Part shown: in pieces, positions 46,021-54,439 of the stretch | Position numbering within the stretch: position 1 is the stretch's first letter | Layout: each line of letters begins with the position of its first letter | Origin: Swingsia samuiensis | Lineage (GTDB): Bacteria > Pseudomonadota > Alphaproteobacteria > Acetobacterales > Acetobacteraceae | NCBI RefSeq assembly: GCF_006542355.1 | Contig: NZ_CP038141.1 | Coordinates: 1,618,001 to 1,682,000, forward strand | DNA length: 64,000 bases | Direction: 5' to 3' | Made by a program: the position numbers and the translations under genes | Notes under the pieces: generated by a model | Told to the model about the DNA's origin: nothing | Database searches by the model: none | What the model saw: the letters and a program-made list of their open reading frames with translations, nothing else

Positions 46021-47406
46021 ATGCATAAAAAAACGACGAACCCTACTTCGATTAGTGGTCATATAACGGCTTTGATGCGTATTGCTTTGCCGTTAGCATT
46101 CTCACAATTATCAGAAATGTCGATGGGGGTAACAGACACCATACTTCTGGGCAGCTTAGGAGTAACGGAAGTTGCGATAGGTGGCTTGGCTGGAACTTTT
46201 TTCTTTACCACGATGGTGACCTGTCAGGCTCTTTTAGGAGGCGGAGGTGTCCTTTTGTCTCATGGCCGTGGGGCAGAAGATTATGGGCACAAAGCTTATG
46301 CCGGGAAAGATGTTGTAACGGCAATTATATTTTTGGGGCTGCTGATATTTGTCCCATGCGCATTGTTACTCTGGTTTGTTGAGCCTTTGTTTACATGGCT
46401 TGGAGAGCCACATGATGTTGTGGTGCAGGGAAGCCAGTTCATACATATTTTGTTGATCTCATTACTTCCCTATATGACCGTTATTGGTGCCGTAAGGGTT
46501 ATATTGCCTGCTTTAGGAGCAGAGGCTCTTCTTTTATGGATGATGCCTGCCATGGCCATTTGTAATGGCTTAGCGAATGCAACCTTAATCTATGGTTGGT
46601 TCGGTATTCCAGCGTTTGGTTTGTTTGGATCTGCAACAGCAACCACATTAACGGCTTGGATATTAAGTATTGCCATGCTGGCTCTCTGTAAAAGAGAACC
46701 ACGGATTCGTTCCGTGATGCATGTGGGCGCCCTTGATTGGTCTATCGTAAAAGAGCTTTTACAGCTTGGCGTTCCAATGATGTTTGGAGCTGCCGCTGAA
46801 ATTTTGATGTTCCAGATTACAAGCTTACGTGCAGGAGAGTTGGGAACCCATAGTTCCGCGGCCCATCAAGTGGTCATAAATATCGGTGCTCTTATGTTTA
46901 TGGTCTCATTAGCGATTGGGCAGGCGACTAACGTGCGTGTGGCTTACTGGCGCGGGGCAGGAAAGCTAAATCAATCTCGTCGAGCGACGATATGGGGTAC
47001 GATCATTGTTCTGATTTGGGGGGCTTGTGCCTCTTCGTTGTTGCTGATTTGGCCAGATAAAATTTTGTCTTTATATTTTTCACATCACCCGGCAGATCCT
47101 GAAACGGCACAGTTGGTTGTATTATTATTGAAAATCGCTGGAATTTATCAAATTGGAGATGGATTGCAGACGGTTTTTAATGGGGCATTACGCGGTTATG
47201 GAGACACAATCTGGCCTATGATCCTTGCCGTGTTGAGCTACGGATTGGTTGGGCTTGCTTTAGGGGGCTGGCTTGCCTTCCAGCAACATTGGGGCGTGGA
47301 AGGTTTGTGGGTTGGGATGGCGCTCGCACTTGGAGTAACCAGCCTAGGTTTTGGTGCCCGTTTATTGATTATCATGAGATCATATAAACGCACCCAAATT
47401 GCCTGA
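46021..47406 (+). CDS. MATE family efflux transporter
   Basis: This 461-residue multidrug and toxin extrusion antiporter of the inner membrane has about 12 predicted helices. Typical sequence includes ALPLAFSQLSEMSMGVTDTI in the first helix and RVILPALGAEALLLWMMPAM and IYQIGDGLQTVFNGALRGYG in the repeats; the last is the hallmark of NorM-type MATE proteins. It uses a Na+ or H+ gradient to export cationic drugs; the specificity is unknown. There is no regulator beside it. Its promoter lies in the short gap shared with cysS. Confidence 0.9.
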   Translation: MHKKTTNPTSISGHITALMRIALPLAFSQLSEMSMGVTDTILLGSLGVTEVAIGGLAGTFFFTTMVTCQALLGGGGVLLSHGRGAEDYGHKAYAGKDVVTAIIFLGLLIFVPCALLLWFVEPLFTWLGEPHDVVVQGSQFIHILLISLLPYMTVIGAVRVILPALGAEALLLWMMPAMAICNGLANATLIYGWFGIPAFGLFGSATATTLTAWILSIAMLALCKREPRIRSVMHVGALDWSIVKELLQLGVPMMFGAAAEILMFQITSLRAGELGTHSSAAHQVVINIGALMFMVSLAIGQATNVRVAYWRGAGKLNQSRRATIWGTIIVLIWGACASSLLLIWPDKILSLYFSHHPADPETAQLVVLLLKIAGIYQIGDGLQTVFNGALRGYGDTIWPMILAVLSYGLVGLALGGWLAFQQHWGVEGLWVGMALALGVTSLGFGARLLIIMRSYKRTQIA

Positions 47407-47412
47407 TTGGAG

Positions 47413-47438
47413 AGCCCTTCTTTTGGTTAGGAAGGGCT
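47413..47438. terminator. Hairpin between convergent MATE and BON-LysM genes
   Basis: AGCCCTTC (47413-47420) is a perfect complement of GAAGGGCT (47431-47438) across ten bases. There is no T run on either side, so it is a terminator candidate only. Confidence 0.5.
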
Positions 47439-47457
47439 GAGTTTAAGGCCGGTTCTA

Positions 47458-47931
47458 CTATTCGTGTTCTGTTGGAACGCGAATGGTTTGGCCGTGATAG
47501 ATGTCCTCTTTGGATTTGATGAGAGGAGCATTAGCATTTAACAAGTCATCACCCGTGATGTCTCCAGGCAGTTTTTCTGCGACTTCGTCGAGTGTGTTGC
47601 TGGTTTTGATTTCAATGAAATGCGGTTCAGGTGTACCAGCCGGAACTTGGATCTCAGCTTCAACCGCTGCAACTCCAGCAACATTTCCTGCAGTGAGGAT
47701 CATCTGATCCCGGTCTTTAGCTGTCTCAGCTTTTCCTCGAAGATAAATCGTACGGTCATCAATTACTAAATGAGACATATGCATTTGGGATAAACCAAAT
47801 TTTTTGAATGCACGTTTAATAAAGCCTTCACCTTGAGGGGGAGGTGGAGGGGCATCAAGAGATTGAATAAGCCCTTCCAAGGAACCTTCAGGAATATGTC
47901 CAGCTTTTGGGTTAAAACGGTAAGTTTTCAT
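47458..47931 (-). CDS. BON and LysM domain protein (Kbp/YgaU-like)
   Basis: This 157-residue cytoplasmic-type protein without a signal peptide has a BON domain (about residues 45-98, HLVIDDRTIYLRGKAETAKD) and a C-terminal LysM domain (about 105-153, FIEIKTSNTLDEVAEKLPGD, ending IYHGQTIRVP). The combination matches E. coli Kbp (YgaU), a potassium-binding protein of stationary phase. The first ~35 residues are Pro-rich (PPPPPQGEGF). Whether this homologue senses potassium is unproven. It is divergent from rpsD across a 388-base gap. Confidence 0.8.
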   Translation of the reverse strand: MKTYRFNPKAGHIPEGSLEGLIQSLDAPPPPPQGEGFIKRAFKKFGLSQMHMSHLVIDDRTIYLRGKAETAKDRDQMILTAGNVAGVAAVEAEIQVPAGTPEPHFIEIKTSNTLDEVAEKLPGDITGDDLLNANAPLIKSKEDIYHGQTIRVPTEHE

Positions 47932-48319
47932 AAAATAAACTCAAGTCATTAAAAAGAGCCTCTCCTTCAAAAGGGGAGGTTAGCTTGCAAGTTCGTGATT
48001 CTGTCGTCACGAGGAGTGCAAGGTAGCGTAAAATATCTTCGCCAGATATGAGATTTATGCGTAGCGGATGCGATAAAATTGCAAAGACATATCTAAAAAT
48101 CTTGACAGAAGAAAAGACGTCCTGTAGGCGCGACACTACAGCCGGAAACGAGGACATTTTCGGTCGATGCTTGTTGAGGTGGGGATGCTGCTCCCTACTG
48201 AGCTTTCGGCTTTGAAAGTGCGCCCGCTTTTTTCAATGAGGGAAGAAGCATACCGGTGCAACAAAACAGCTCACTATGCAGTATGAGAGTGGGTTTGATG
48301 TATGAACAGGGATTAACCC
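47932..48319. other. Structured intergenic region upstream of rpsD
   Basis: This 388-base gap between the divergent BON-LysM gene and rpsD has no reading frame of note but several hairpins: CCTCTCCTT/AAGGGGAGG (47960-47979, one wobble pair), CTTGCA/TGCAAG (47984-47989, 48017-48022) with an inner TCGTGA/TCACGA, CTGTAG/CTACAG (48122-48127, 48136-48141), and an AGCCG/CGGCT pair (48140-48144, 48207-48211) enclosing smaller stems. A T run at 48228-48233 follows the last stem. It may be an rpsD leader or a small RNA upstream of it. Confidence 0.4.
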
Positions 48320-48937
48320 ATGTCAAAGCGTCTTGAGAGTAAGTATAAAATTAACCGCCGCCTTGGTGTAAACCTATGGGGCCGCGCAAAGTCACCTGTA
48401 AACCGTCGTGAATATGGTCCAGGTCAACATGGTCAACGCCGTAAGCAGAAGCCATCTGACTATTCAATTCAGTTGATGGCAAAGCAGAAGCTGAAGGGTT
48501 ACTATGGTAACATCAGCGAAAAGCAATTCCGTAAATATTACGATGAAGCTGTTCGTCGTAAAGGTGATACATCTGAGAACCTGATCGGTCTACTAGAGCG
48601 TCGTTTGGATGCGGTTGTATATCGTTTGAAATTTGCAGTAACACCTTTTGCTGCACGTCAGTTTATCAGCCATGGTCACGTTACAGTAAACGGTAAGAAA
48701 GTGAACATTCCTTCTTACTTGGTAAAAGAAGGTGACGTTATCGAAGTACGTGATAAATCCAAGCAATTGGCAATCGTACTTGATGCAGTTCAGAACGCTG
48801 AGCGTGATACACCTGAATATGTTGAAGTCGATCACCGTCAAATGAAGGGCAAATTTGTCCGCACACCAACTCTATCTGACGTTCCTTACCCTGTTCAGAT
48901 GGAACCAAATCTGGTGGTCGAGTTCTACTCCCGCTAA
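48320..48937 (+). CDS. rpsD: 30S ribosomal protein S4
   Basis: This primary 16S rRNA-binding protein helps nucleate assembly of the 30S subunit and contributes to decoding accuracy. The 205-residue protein has [20 protein letters not shown] at the start and the S4 RNA-binding domain at about residues 93-155 ([40 protein letters not shown]). It is monocistronic, separate from the alpha operon, as in other alphaproteobacteria. Codon use is strongly biased, as expected for a highly expressed gene. A terminator follows. Confidence 0.98.
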   Translation: MSKRLESKYKINRRLGVNLWGRAKSPVNRREYGPGQHGQRRKQKPSDYSIQLMAKQKLKGYYGNISEKQFRKYYDEAVRRKGDTSENLIGLLERRLDAVVYRLKFAVTPFAARQFISHGHVTVNGKKVNIPSYLVKEGDVIEVRDKSKQLAIVLDAVQNAERDTPEYVEVDHRQMKGKFVRTPTLSDVPYPVQMEPNLVVEFYSR

Positions 48938-48968
48938 GTTTAAAGACTATTTATGGTCTGAAGAAAGA

Positions 48969-48998
48969 AACCGGGCTGAGTATTCAGTCCGGTTTTTT
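48969..48998 (+). terminator. Rho-independent terminator after rpsD
   Basis: AACCGGGCTGA (48969-48979) pairs with TCAGTCCGGTT (48984-48994, one G-T pair) across a four-base loop, followed by T's. Confidence 0.95.
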
Positions 48999-49071
48999 CG
49001 TATTGGCTTTTGTCGAATAAGTAGAGGCAATGAGATGAATTATTGCTTTTACGCTTGAGCACTCTCTTGAC

Positions 49072-49107
49072 GTTAATGGCGCTATTCTCCACATTGCAGC
49101 CATTAAC
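49072..49107 (+). promoter_or_regulatory. Inverted repeat over a possible prfC promoter
   Basis: GTTAATGGC (49072-49080) is a perfect complement of GCCATTAAC (49099-49107). It partly overlaps a TTGACG hexamer (49067-49072) with -35 character, about 110 bases before prfC. It could be an operator or a hairpin in the prfC leader. Confidence 0.35.
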
Positions 49108-49219
49108 AGAATGATGTTCATTAGGGTGTCCTTTGCTCCTGTTAAAGATGGAGCGGCTTAAGAAATAGGGCCAATGATGGTTCTGTTCTGGATTATGATA
49201 CAGTTTTACCGGAGTCCCC

Positions 49220-50770
49220 ATGTCTGAGGCGTTGAGCGCTGAAATTAATCGCGAGATTTCTCGCCGACGTACTTTTGCTATTATTTCCCATCCGGATGCC
49301 GGTAAAACGACTTTAACAGAACGTATCCTTAGAGCAGGCGGTGCCATTCAGTTGGCTGGAAATGTGCGTGCAAAAGGAGAGCGCCGCCGCACAAAGTCTG
49401 ACTGGATGGGTATTGAGCGCGATCGTGGGATTTCTGTCGTTACCTCAGTCATGACATTTGAATATGGCGGGTGTGTCTTTAATTTGCTTGATACGCCGGG
49501 CCATGAAGACTTCTCTGAAGATACATACCGTACGCTGACAGCGGTGGATTGCGCTGTCATGGTGATTGACGCAGCGAAAGGGATTGAAGCCCGGACACTG
49601 AAACTGTTTGAAATTTGCCGTCTGCGTGACATTCCTATCATCACTTTTATCAATAAGATGGATCGTGAGGCACAGGATTGTTTTGCTTTATTGGATGAAA
49701 TCTCCAGCACGCTGGCATTAGAAACATCACCTGCAACATGGCCTGTAGGGCGAGCTGCTACCTTTGCTGGCACTTATGATATTCGTACACGCCAAATTCA
49801 TACAAAAGAGCCTCTGCCAGAGAATGACCCGCGTTTGGAGCAGGTACGTGAAGACTTGGAGCTAGCAGAGGCGGCGTTACCAGAGTTTGATCGGGAGGCT
49901 TTTGACGCTGGGTATTTGACGCCTGTCTTTTTTGGCTCGGCGATGAAGGAAATTGGCGTTACAGATTTGCTGGACGCACTTGTAGCTTATGGGCCTGTCC
50001 CTCGTGCTCAACCGACAGAGGGGCGAGAGGTAAAAGCTGATGAAGAGCAGGTAACAGCCTTAATTTTTAAAATCCAAGCGAATATGGACCCGAACCACCG
50101 GGACCGAATGGCTTTTGCGCGTGTCTGCTCAGGGCGGCTAACACGTGGGATGAGGTTGAAGCATGTCCGAACGGGTAAGCAGTTTGCCTTGCATACTCCG
50201 CAGTTCTTTTTTGCACGTGATCGCCAATTAGCAGAAGAAGCATTTGGCGGGGATGTTGTTGGAATCCCTAATCATGGCACTTTACGCATTGGGGACACGT
50301 TAAGTGAAAGCGAAGAACTCCGTTTTACAGGTGTTCCACATTTTGCGCCGGAAATTTTAAGACGTGTTCGCTTAGATGATGCGATGAAGGCTAAAAAGCT
50401 TCGGCAGGCGCTTGTTGAGTTGGCTGAAGAAGGGGTCGTTCAGCTTTTCAAGCCGCAGGATGGTTTACCCCCGATTGTTGGGGTGGTGGGAACACTTCAG
50501 TTAGATGTTTTGCAATCGCGTCTTAAAGCTGAATATAGTGTTTCTATTGGGTTTGAGAGCACTCCCTTTACCTTAGCACGCTGGATTTCTGGAGAACGAG
50601 CCAAGATTGATGCATTTTGTGCAACAAATCGTTCCTCTATGGCGGATGATTTGGATGGTGATCCTGTCTTCTTGGCAAGTTCATCCTTTATGATGCGACG
50701 GACTATAGAAATGAATCAAGATTTGACATTTCATGATATTAAGCAGATCGGCTTAACCTCTGGAACGTAG
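49220..50770 (+). CDS. prfC: Peptide chain release factor 3
   Basis: This translational GTPase recycles RF1 and RF2 after peptide release. The 516-residue length is typical. GTPase motifs: G1 SHPDAGKTTL, G2 region RGISVVTSVMTFEY, G3 DTPGHEDFSEDTYRTLTAVD and G4 FINKMDRE. The prfC-specific C-terminal domain includes FKPQDGLPPIVGVVGTLQLD. It distinguishes itself from EF-G by the short length and the SEDTYRTLTAVD stretch. It is a single gene behind rpsD, with its own upstream gap of 220 bases after the rpsD terminator. Confidence 0.96.
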   Translation: MSEALSAEINREISRRRTFAIISHPDAGKTTLTERILRAGGAIQLAGNVRAKGERRRTKSDWMGIERDRGISVVTSVMTFEYGGCVFNLLDTPGHEDFSEDTYRTLTAVDCAVMVIDAAKGIEARTLKLFEICRLRDIPIITFINKMDREAQDCFALLDEISSTLALETSPATWPVGRAATFAGTYDIRTRQIHTKEPLPENDPRLEQVREDLELAEAALPEFDREAFDAGYLTPVFFGSAMKEIGVTDLLDALVAYGPVPRAQPTEGREVKADEEQVTALIFKIQANMDPNHRDRMAFARVCSGRLTRGMRLKHVRTGKQFALHTPQFFFARDRQLAEEAFGGDVVGIPNHGTLRIGDTLSESEELRFTGVPHFAPEILRRVRLDDAMKAKKLRQALVELAEEGVVQLFKPQDGLPPIVGVVGTLQLDVLQSRLKAEYSVSIGFESTPFTLARWISGERAKIDAFCATNRSSMADDLDGDPVFLASSSFMMRRTIEMNQDLTFHDIKQIGLTSGT

Positions 50771-50792
50771 TGTAGCGGTTAGCTCTCCTGTT

Positions 50793-52001
50793 TTAGAGCG
50801 CTTTAAAGCAGGGGGCTAAGAGGTTAAGAAACGCGTCAAAAGTGTGAAGGTGTTTCGCCTGTTTAATAAGTGTATGGCCTGTTAAAACGGCTTGCTTTCG
50901 AGCCACTAGTTCTGCTTTGGGGGTAGGGCACAACGTATAGTCCGCCACTTGAGCAAAACCAATGGTGCGCCGGATGAGTTCTAATCCAAAAAATCCGGCC
51001 ATATCTTGCAAAATACTATGTAAAAATTCATCCCATAGTTTTTGTCGGTCTATAGAGGGTAGAGATAAGGACCATGCATCTCCTCTACTGCTCTGCTTTA
51101 AAAGTTCTCTTAAGTGGGATGCGAAGCTATGCCAGAAAGCAGATATTTCAGCCTGAATGAAATGTGCTTTATGCGGAACAGCCAAAGCATGGATGAAAAG
51201 ATTGGCGAGATAGAGACCACAATCAAAGCCAATAGGCCCCATGAGCGCGAATTCTCCGTCGATAACGCGCACATCTGAGTGATGAAGCATGATGGACCCT
51301 GTATGAAGGTCCCCGTGTAGCAGGCTTTGTTTCTGTGTTAAAAATCGGTGCTGAAGCTTGTTAACAGAAACATGAATGGCTGGATCATTTTGTAAAAAGT
51401 GAATGTCGGCTTCTAATTCAGGCAAAGGCTTTGGATTACGATCACACGGACGATAAGGATCTGTTAGGATAAGATCGACAGTGATGCGTGTAAGAGCGGT
51501 GTTACCAGAAAATTCGGTTAAGAGTTGTGAACCTTTTTCAAAGGGTTGGCTTATCCAGCTTGTCCCATGCACGCTTTGAGCAACATAGCGCCCAATGATC
51601 GAAGAAAATCCTTCCGGTGCACGATCGCCTATGAGTGCACTGCGTAGAACTTCGTGTGGTGTCAGGTTTTCCATAACCAGAAGAAACATATCTGAGTCAT
51701 AATAGAATAATTGGGGTGTTAAACCTTGAACGTAGGGGGCAATCGTTTGCATGTAACGCGCTTCGTAAAGGGCACGCTCTAAAGGCATTGGCCATTCTGG
51801 GGCAACGCGAACATGCGGCAGAGATTGCTTACAACAAAGCTTTCCTGTTAGCCCGTCAACAAGAAAAACCAGATTGAGATTACCATTACTGACTTCACGG
51901 ATACGCCACGTCGGAGGTGTACCGCCCAGAATTTGGGAAAGAGCATTGTGTTGACTTAACCAATGACGAAGAAGGTCAGGTGTTAAAGGAATATAAGACA
52001 T
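50793..52001 (-). CDS. mtnK: 5-methylthioribose kinase
   Basis: It phosphorylates methylthioribose in the methionine salvage route. The 402-residue aminoglycoside-phosphotransferase-fold kinase resembles MtnK in length and motifs: the nucleotide loop VSNGNLNLVFLVDG, QSLPHVRVAPEWPMPLERAL, the catalytic loop LLHGDLHTGSIML and the metal-binding DGEFALMGPIGFDCGLYLAN. Its start shares one base with the end of the Nudix gene, so the two are cotranscribed. No mtnA or other salvage gene is adjacent, which is unusual since mtnK and mtnA are normally paired. Confidence 0.85.
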   Translation of the reverse strand: MSYIPLTPDLLRHWLSQHNALSQILGGTPPTWRIREVSNGNLNLVFLVDGLTGKLCCKQSLPHVRVAPEWPMPLERALYEARYMQTIAPYVQGLTPQLFYYDSDMFLLVMENLTPHEVLRSALIGDRAPEGFSSIIGRYVAQSVHGTSWISQPFEKGSQLLTEFSGNTALTRITVDLILTDPYRPCDRNPKPLPELEADIHFLQNDPAIHVSVNKLQHRFLTQKQSLLHGDLHTGSIMLHHSDVRVIDGEFALMGPIGFDCGLYLANLFIHALAVPHKAHFIQAEISAFWHSFASHLRELLKQSSRGDAWSLSLPSIDRQKLWDEFLHSILQDMAGFFGLELIRRTIGFAQVADYTLCPTPKAELVARKQAVLTGHTLIKQAKHLHTFDAFLNLLAPCFKAL

Positions 52002-52699
52002 CAGCTTCTCTCCAGCATCGCTTTAAGAGTAGGAACTATGTTCTGAGACGGAGGAGAATGTGGAAGAATGAGTTCTAACGCATCATACTCTGCATTTCCT
52101 TTGTCATGACTTCTTTGACGAAGCTCATCAAAGGAAAGTGACACCCCAAGGGAGAGGCCAATGTCCACAATATGTGAAGAAGGATGCTCACAGGCCAGAA
52201 GAGGTATACCAATTTTACATTCTGCAGGCTCGAGCCCCAGTTCTTCCTGGCATTCAGCTATTAATTGGTTTGCAAGATTGATAGTGCTTTCCCTTTCGCG
52301 GCTTTCAACGTTCCCTGCCGGTACGCCTTGCCAATAATGGGGAAGGTAGATTGCGTTGGGAGATCGTCGGCCAATCACCACTCCTTCTTTGACCCGCATT
52401 AACCCAACCACAGCAAGGGGCCGGAGGGGATGGTGGCCGTAAATATCTGGCTGTTTCATTTGCGCTAAAACGCGCCGATATTCGGACCAATGTCCATAAA
52501 TATGGGACGGTTCGATAATGTCCGCACAGAAGACACGACCGTTATAAAGTGTTGGATGTTTTGTGAGGGCTGAGGCCCATATGCTTTCAATTCTTTTTTC
52601 TTGTGTTGTTGAAAGAGAGGGAAGCGGTTGATTAGCTGAGACAGATAGGCTGCTGGAGAGAGGTGTAATAGGCCAATCATGAGAAGAGGATAGAGACAT
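52001..52699 (-). CDS. Nudix hydrolase family protein with degenerate Nudix box
   Basis: The 232-residue protein has a Nudix fold: RPLAVVGLMRVKEGVVIGRR, then PAGNVESRER and the signature region LIAECQEELGL. The consensus GX5EX7REUXEEXGU is only partly kept: the first Arg of REUXEE is replaced by Ala (AECQEELG), though both metal-binding glutamates remain. The first ~90 residues are a separate alpha-helical region not found in small MutT-type proteins. It is paired with mtnK by a one-base overlap, suggesting a role near methylthioribose or nucleoside salvage; the substrate is unknown. Confidence 0.75.
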   Translation of the reverse strand: MSLSSSHDWPITPLSSSLSVSANQPLPSLSTTQEKRIESIWASALTKHPTLYNGRVFCADIIEPSHIYGHWSEYRRVLAQMKQPDIYGHHPLRPLAVVGLMRVKEGVVIGRRSPNAIYLPHYWQGVPAGNVESRERESTINLANQLIAECQEELGLEPAECKIGIPLLACEHPSSHIVDIGLSLGVSLSFDELRQRSHDKGNAEYDALELILPHSPPSQNIVPTLKAMLERS

Positions 52700-52774
52700 A
52701 TGACCACACTCTCTTTGCGTTTTTAAAAGATGTTCTGATGGACTATGGGCTGTAATACAAAAAAATGAAACATC

Positions 52775-53626
52775 TCATGGAATATGAAGAGTGATCGAAA
52801 CAGGACAATGATCAGATAAGCCCTGTGCTGAGGCGCTTTCTTTGTAGGTCATGACTCGCAGGCTATTTGGTACAAGCCATGATGATGCAGCATTTCCGAG
52901 TAAAATATGATCAATAAAATATTCTCCGCCCCAACACGGACTAGCTTTTCCTGCCGTTGTGAGAAGGAGGGGGGCAATCGTTTGCAGATGAATCATGATC
53001 GGGTCATACAGAGTTAAACGTCGGTTAAAGTCACCTAAAACAACAAAAGCACTTCCTTCATCCTGACGTTCAGCAACCCAATCCTCCAAGATATGGAATT
53101 GTTGGTATAATTGAGGGCAGGAATGATGCTTTTGTTGTAAGGGTTGTTCCCAACATCCTGTTTTGAGATGAACGACCAGTAAACGCAGGGTGCTTTTTCC
53201 ATCTGATATGGAAACATCTAAGCCTGAGCGTAAATGATGTTTTGCTGTGGGGGAGGATACATCCAAACTTTTTACGTCATCGTTCTGCGTAACGATGAGA
53301 TTATGTTTTACAGCAATTCCTGTCCTTTGAACGACCTCATCATGTGTGAAAACAAGTTGATAGTCCTTAGGATTAAAGACTTTCTTGGCAGCTTCTGGCC
53401 CATCCACTTCTTGTAGAGCAATAATATCAGCGTTTAAGTGCTGGGTATAATGGTTTAAATGCTCAAAGTCGTTTGGTGAACGGTGAGGGATATCACTCGG
53501 CAAATCGGCATCATCAGGGTTACGTAAAGAAAGCCAATCAAGATTCCAAGTTGATAGTTTTATATCATGAGCAAAAGCAGAGGAACTCTCGCAATAGGTA
53601 AGACCTATTACGAGAGGAAAAAGCAT
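52775..53626 (-). CDS. Secreted endonuclease/exonuclease/phosphatase family protein
   Basis: The EEP-fold phosphoesterase of about 283 residues has a signal peptide from ATG 53626 (MLFPLVIGLTYCESSSAFAHD). Motifs: KLSTWNLDWLSLR, DIIALQEVDG with the catalytic Glu, LLVVHLKTGC, FVVLGDFNRRL with Asp and Asn, and the C-terminal LSDHCPVSI with the catalytic His. Family members are secreted nucleases, sphingomyelinases or inositol-phosphate phosphatases; the exact substrate is unknown. The ATG lies 17 bases after the carbonic anhydrase stop, suggesting cotranscription. The frame extends upstream into that gene. Confidence 0.82.
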   Translation of the reverse strand: MLFPLVIGLTYCESSSAFAHDIKLSTWNLDWLSLRNPDDADLPSDIPHRSPNDFEHLNHYTQHLNADIIALQEVDGPEAAKKVFNPKDYQLVFTHDEVVQRTGIAVKHNLIVTQNDDVKSLDVSSPTAKHHLRSGLDVSISDGKSTLRLLVVHLKTGCWEQPLQQKHHSCPQLYQQFHILEDWVAERQDEGSAFVVLGDFNRRLTLYDPIMIHLQTIAPLLLTTAGKASPCWGGEYFIDHILLGNAASSWLVPNSLRVMTYKESASAQGLSDHCPVSITLHIP

Positions 53627-53642
53627 AATAAGTTGAAGAAGA

Positions 53643-54320
53643 TTATTCTTTAGAAGCAGAGCCGAGTGTTTCAAGTGCTTGACTGACAGGGATAGCTTTG
53701 CGTGTATTTTCGTCAAGCACAAACATTTCACCATTCGGGATATCGTAATACCATCCTTGAAGAGTGATTGCATTTTGTGCTTGTGCACGAACCACAGCTG
53801 GATGTGTTTTTAAATGAGCAAGTTGCAGAAGAACGTTATGTTCTGTGAGCTGTTTAATATCCGCAGGACCAGCATCTTCCGCACGAAGTTCACCCATAGC
53901 GGCACGAGCAGCTTCTGCGTTACGTAGCCAACTACGGACGGTTGGAAGAGCATCAAGTTTGGATGAATTCAGATCAAGCAGAGCATTCATAGCTCCACAA
54001 TTTGAGTGGCCACAAACGATGATATTTTTTACTTTAAGAACAGCAACGGCATATTCGATGGCAGAAGATACACCGCCTAACATTTCTCCGTAGGCTGGGA
54101 TGATATTACCCACGTTACGAACAATGAATAATTCACCAGGCTCAGTTTGTGTGATTAAGCTGGGGCTGATGCGACTATCAGCGCAAGTAATGAAGAGAGT
54201 TGATGGAGCTTGACTATGTGCAAGATCTTTAAAAAGCTTTTCACTTTCTGGATAAACATCTGTTTCAAATGTACGAACACCACTGAGCAGTTTTGCTAAA
54301 GTATCGCGACCACAAGCCAT
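53643..54320 (-). CDS. can: Beta-class carbonic anhydrase
   Basis: This zinc enzyme interconverts CO2 and bicarbonate, supplying bicarbonate for carboxylation such as acetyl-CoA carboxylase. The 225-residue protein has all the beta-class zinc and active-site residues: Cys46 and the Asp48-Arg50 dyad in TCADSRISP, and His105 and Cys108 in CGHSNCGAM. The ATG at 54320 has GGAG ten bases upstream. It is probably followed on the mRNA by the EEP phosphoesterase gene. Confidence 0.94.
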   Translation of the reverse strand: MACGRDTLAKLLSGVRTFETDVYPESEKLFKDLAHSQAPSTLFITCADSRISPSLITQTEPGELFIVRNVGNIIPAYGEMLGGVSSAIEYAVAVLKVKNIIVCGHSNCGAMNALLDLNSSKLDALPTVRSWLRNAEAARAAMGELRAEDAGPADIKQLTEHNVLLQLAHLKTHPAVVRAQAQNAITLQGWYYDIPNGEMFVLDENTRKAIPVSQALETLGSASKE

Positions 54321-54362
54321 CTCGTTATTTCTCCTAAAAGTGAAGGTAAAGGACGTTAGAAT

Positions 54363-54395
54363 GTCTTTTTAGGACACGTAAAGTCCTAAAAAGAC
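54363..54395 (-). terminator. Rho-independent terminator after alaS
   Basis: GTCTTTTTAGGAC (54363-54375) and its perfect 13-base complement (54383-54395) flank a seven-base loop. The stem lies downstream of alaS on the minus strand and can end its transcript; it may also separate alaS from the carbonic anhydrase gene. Confidence 0.75.
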
Positions 54396-54439
54396 AAATT
54401 ATGATTTGTAACGTTTCTTTCGACGGAGCTTATAAGTGA

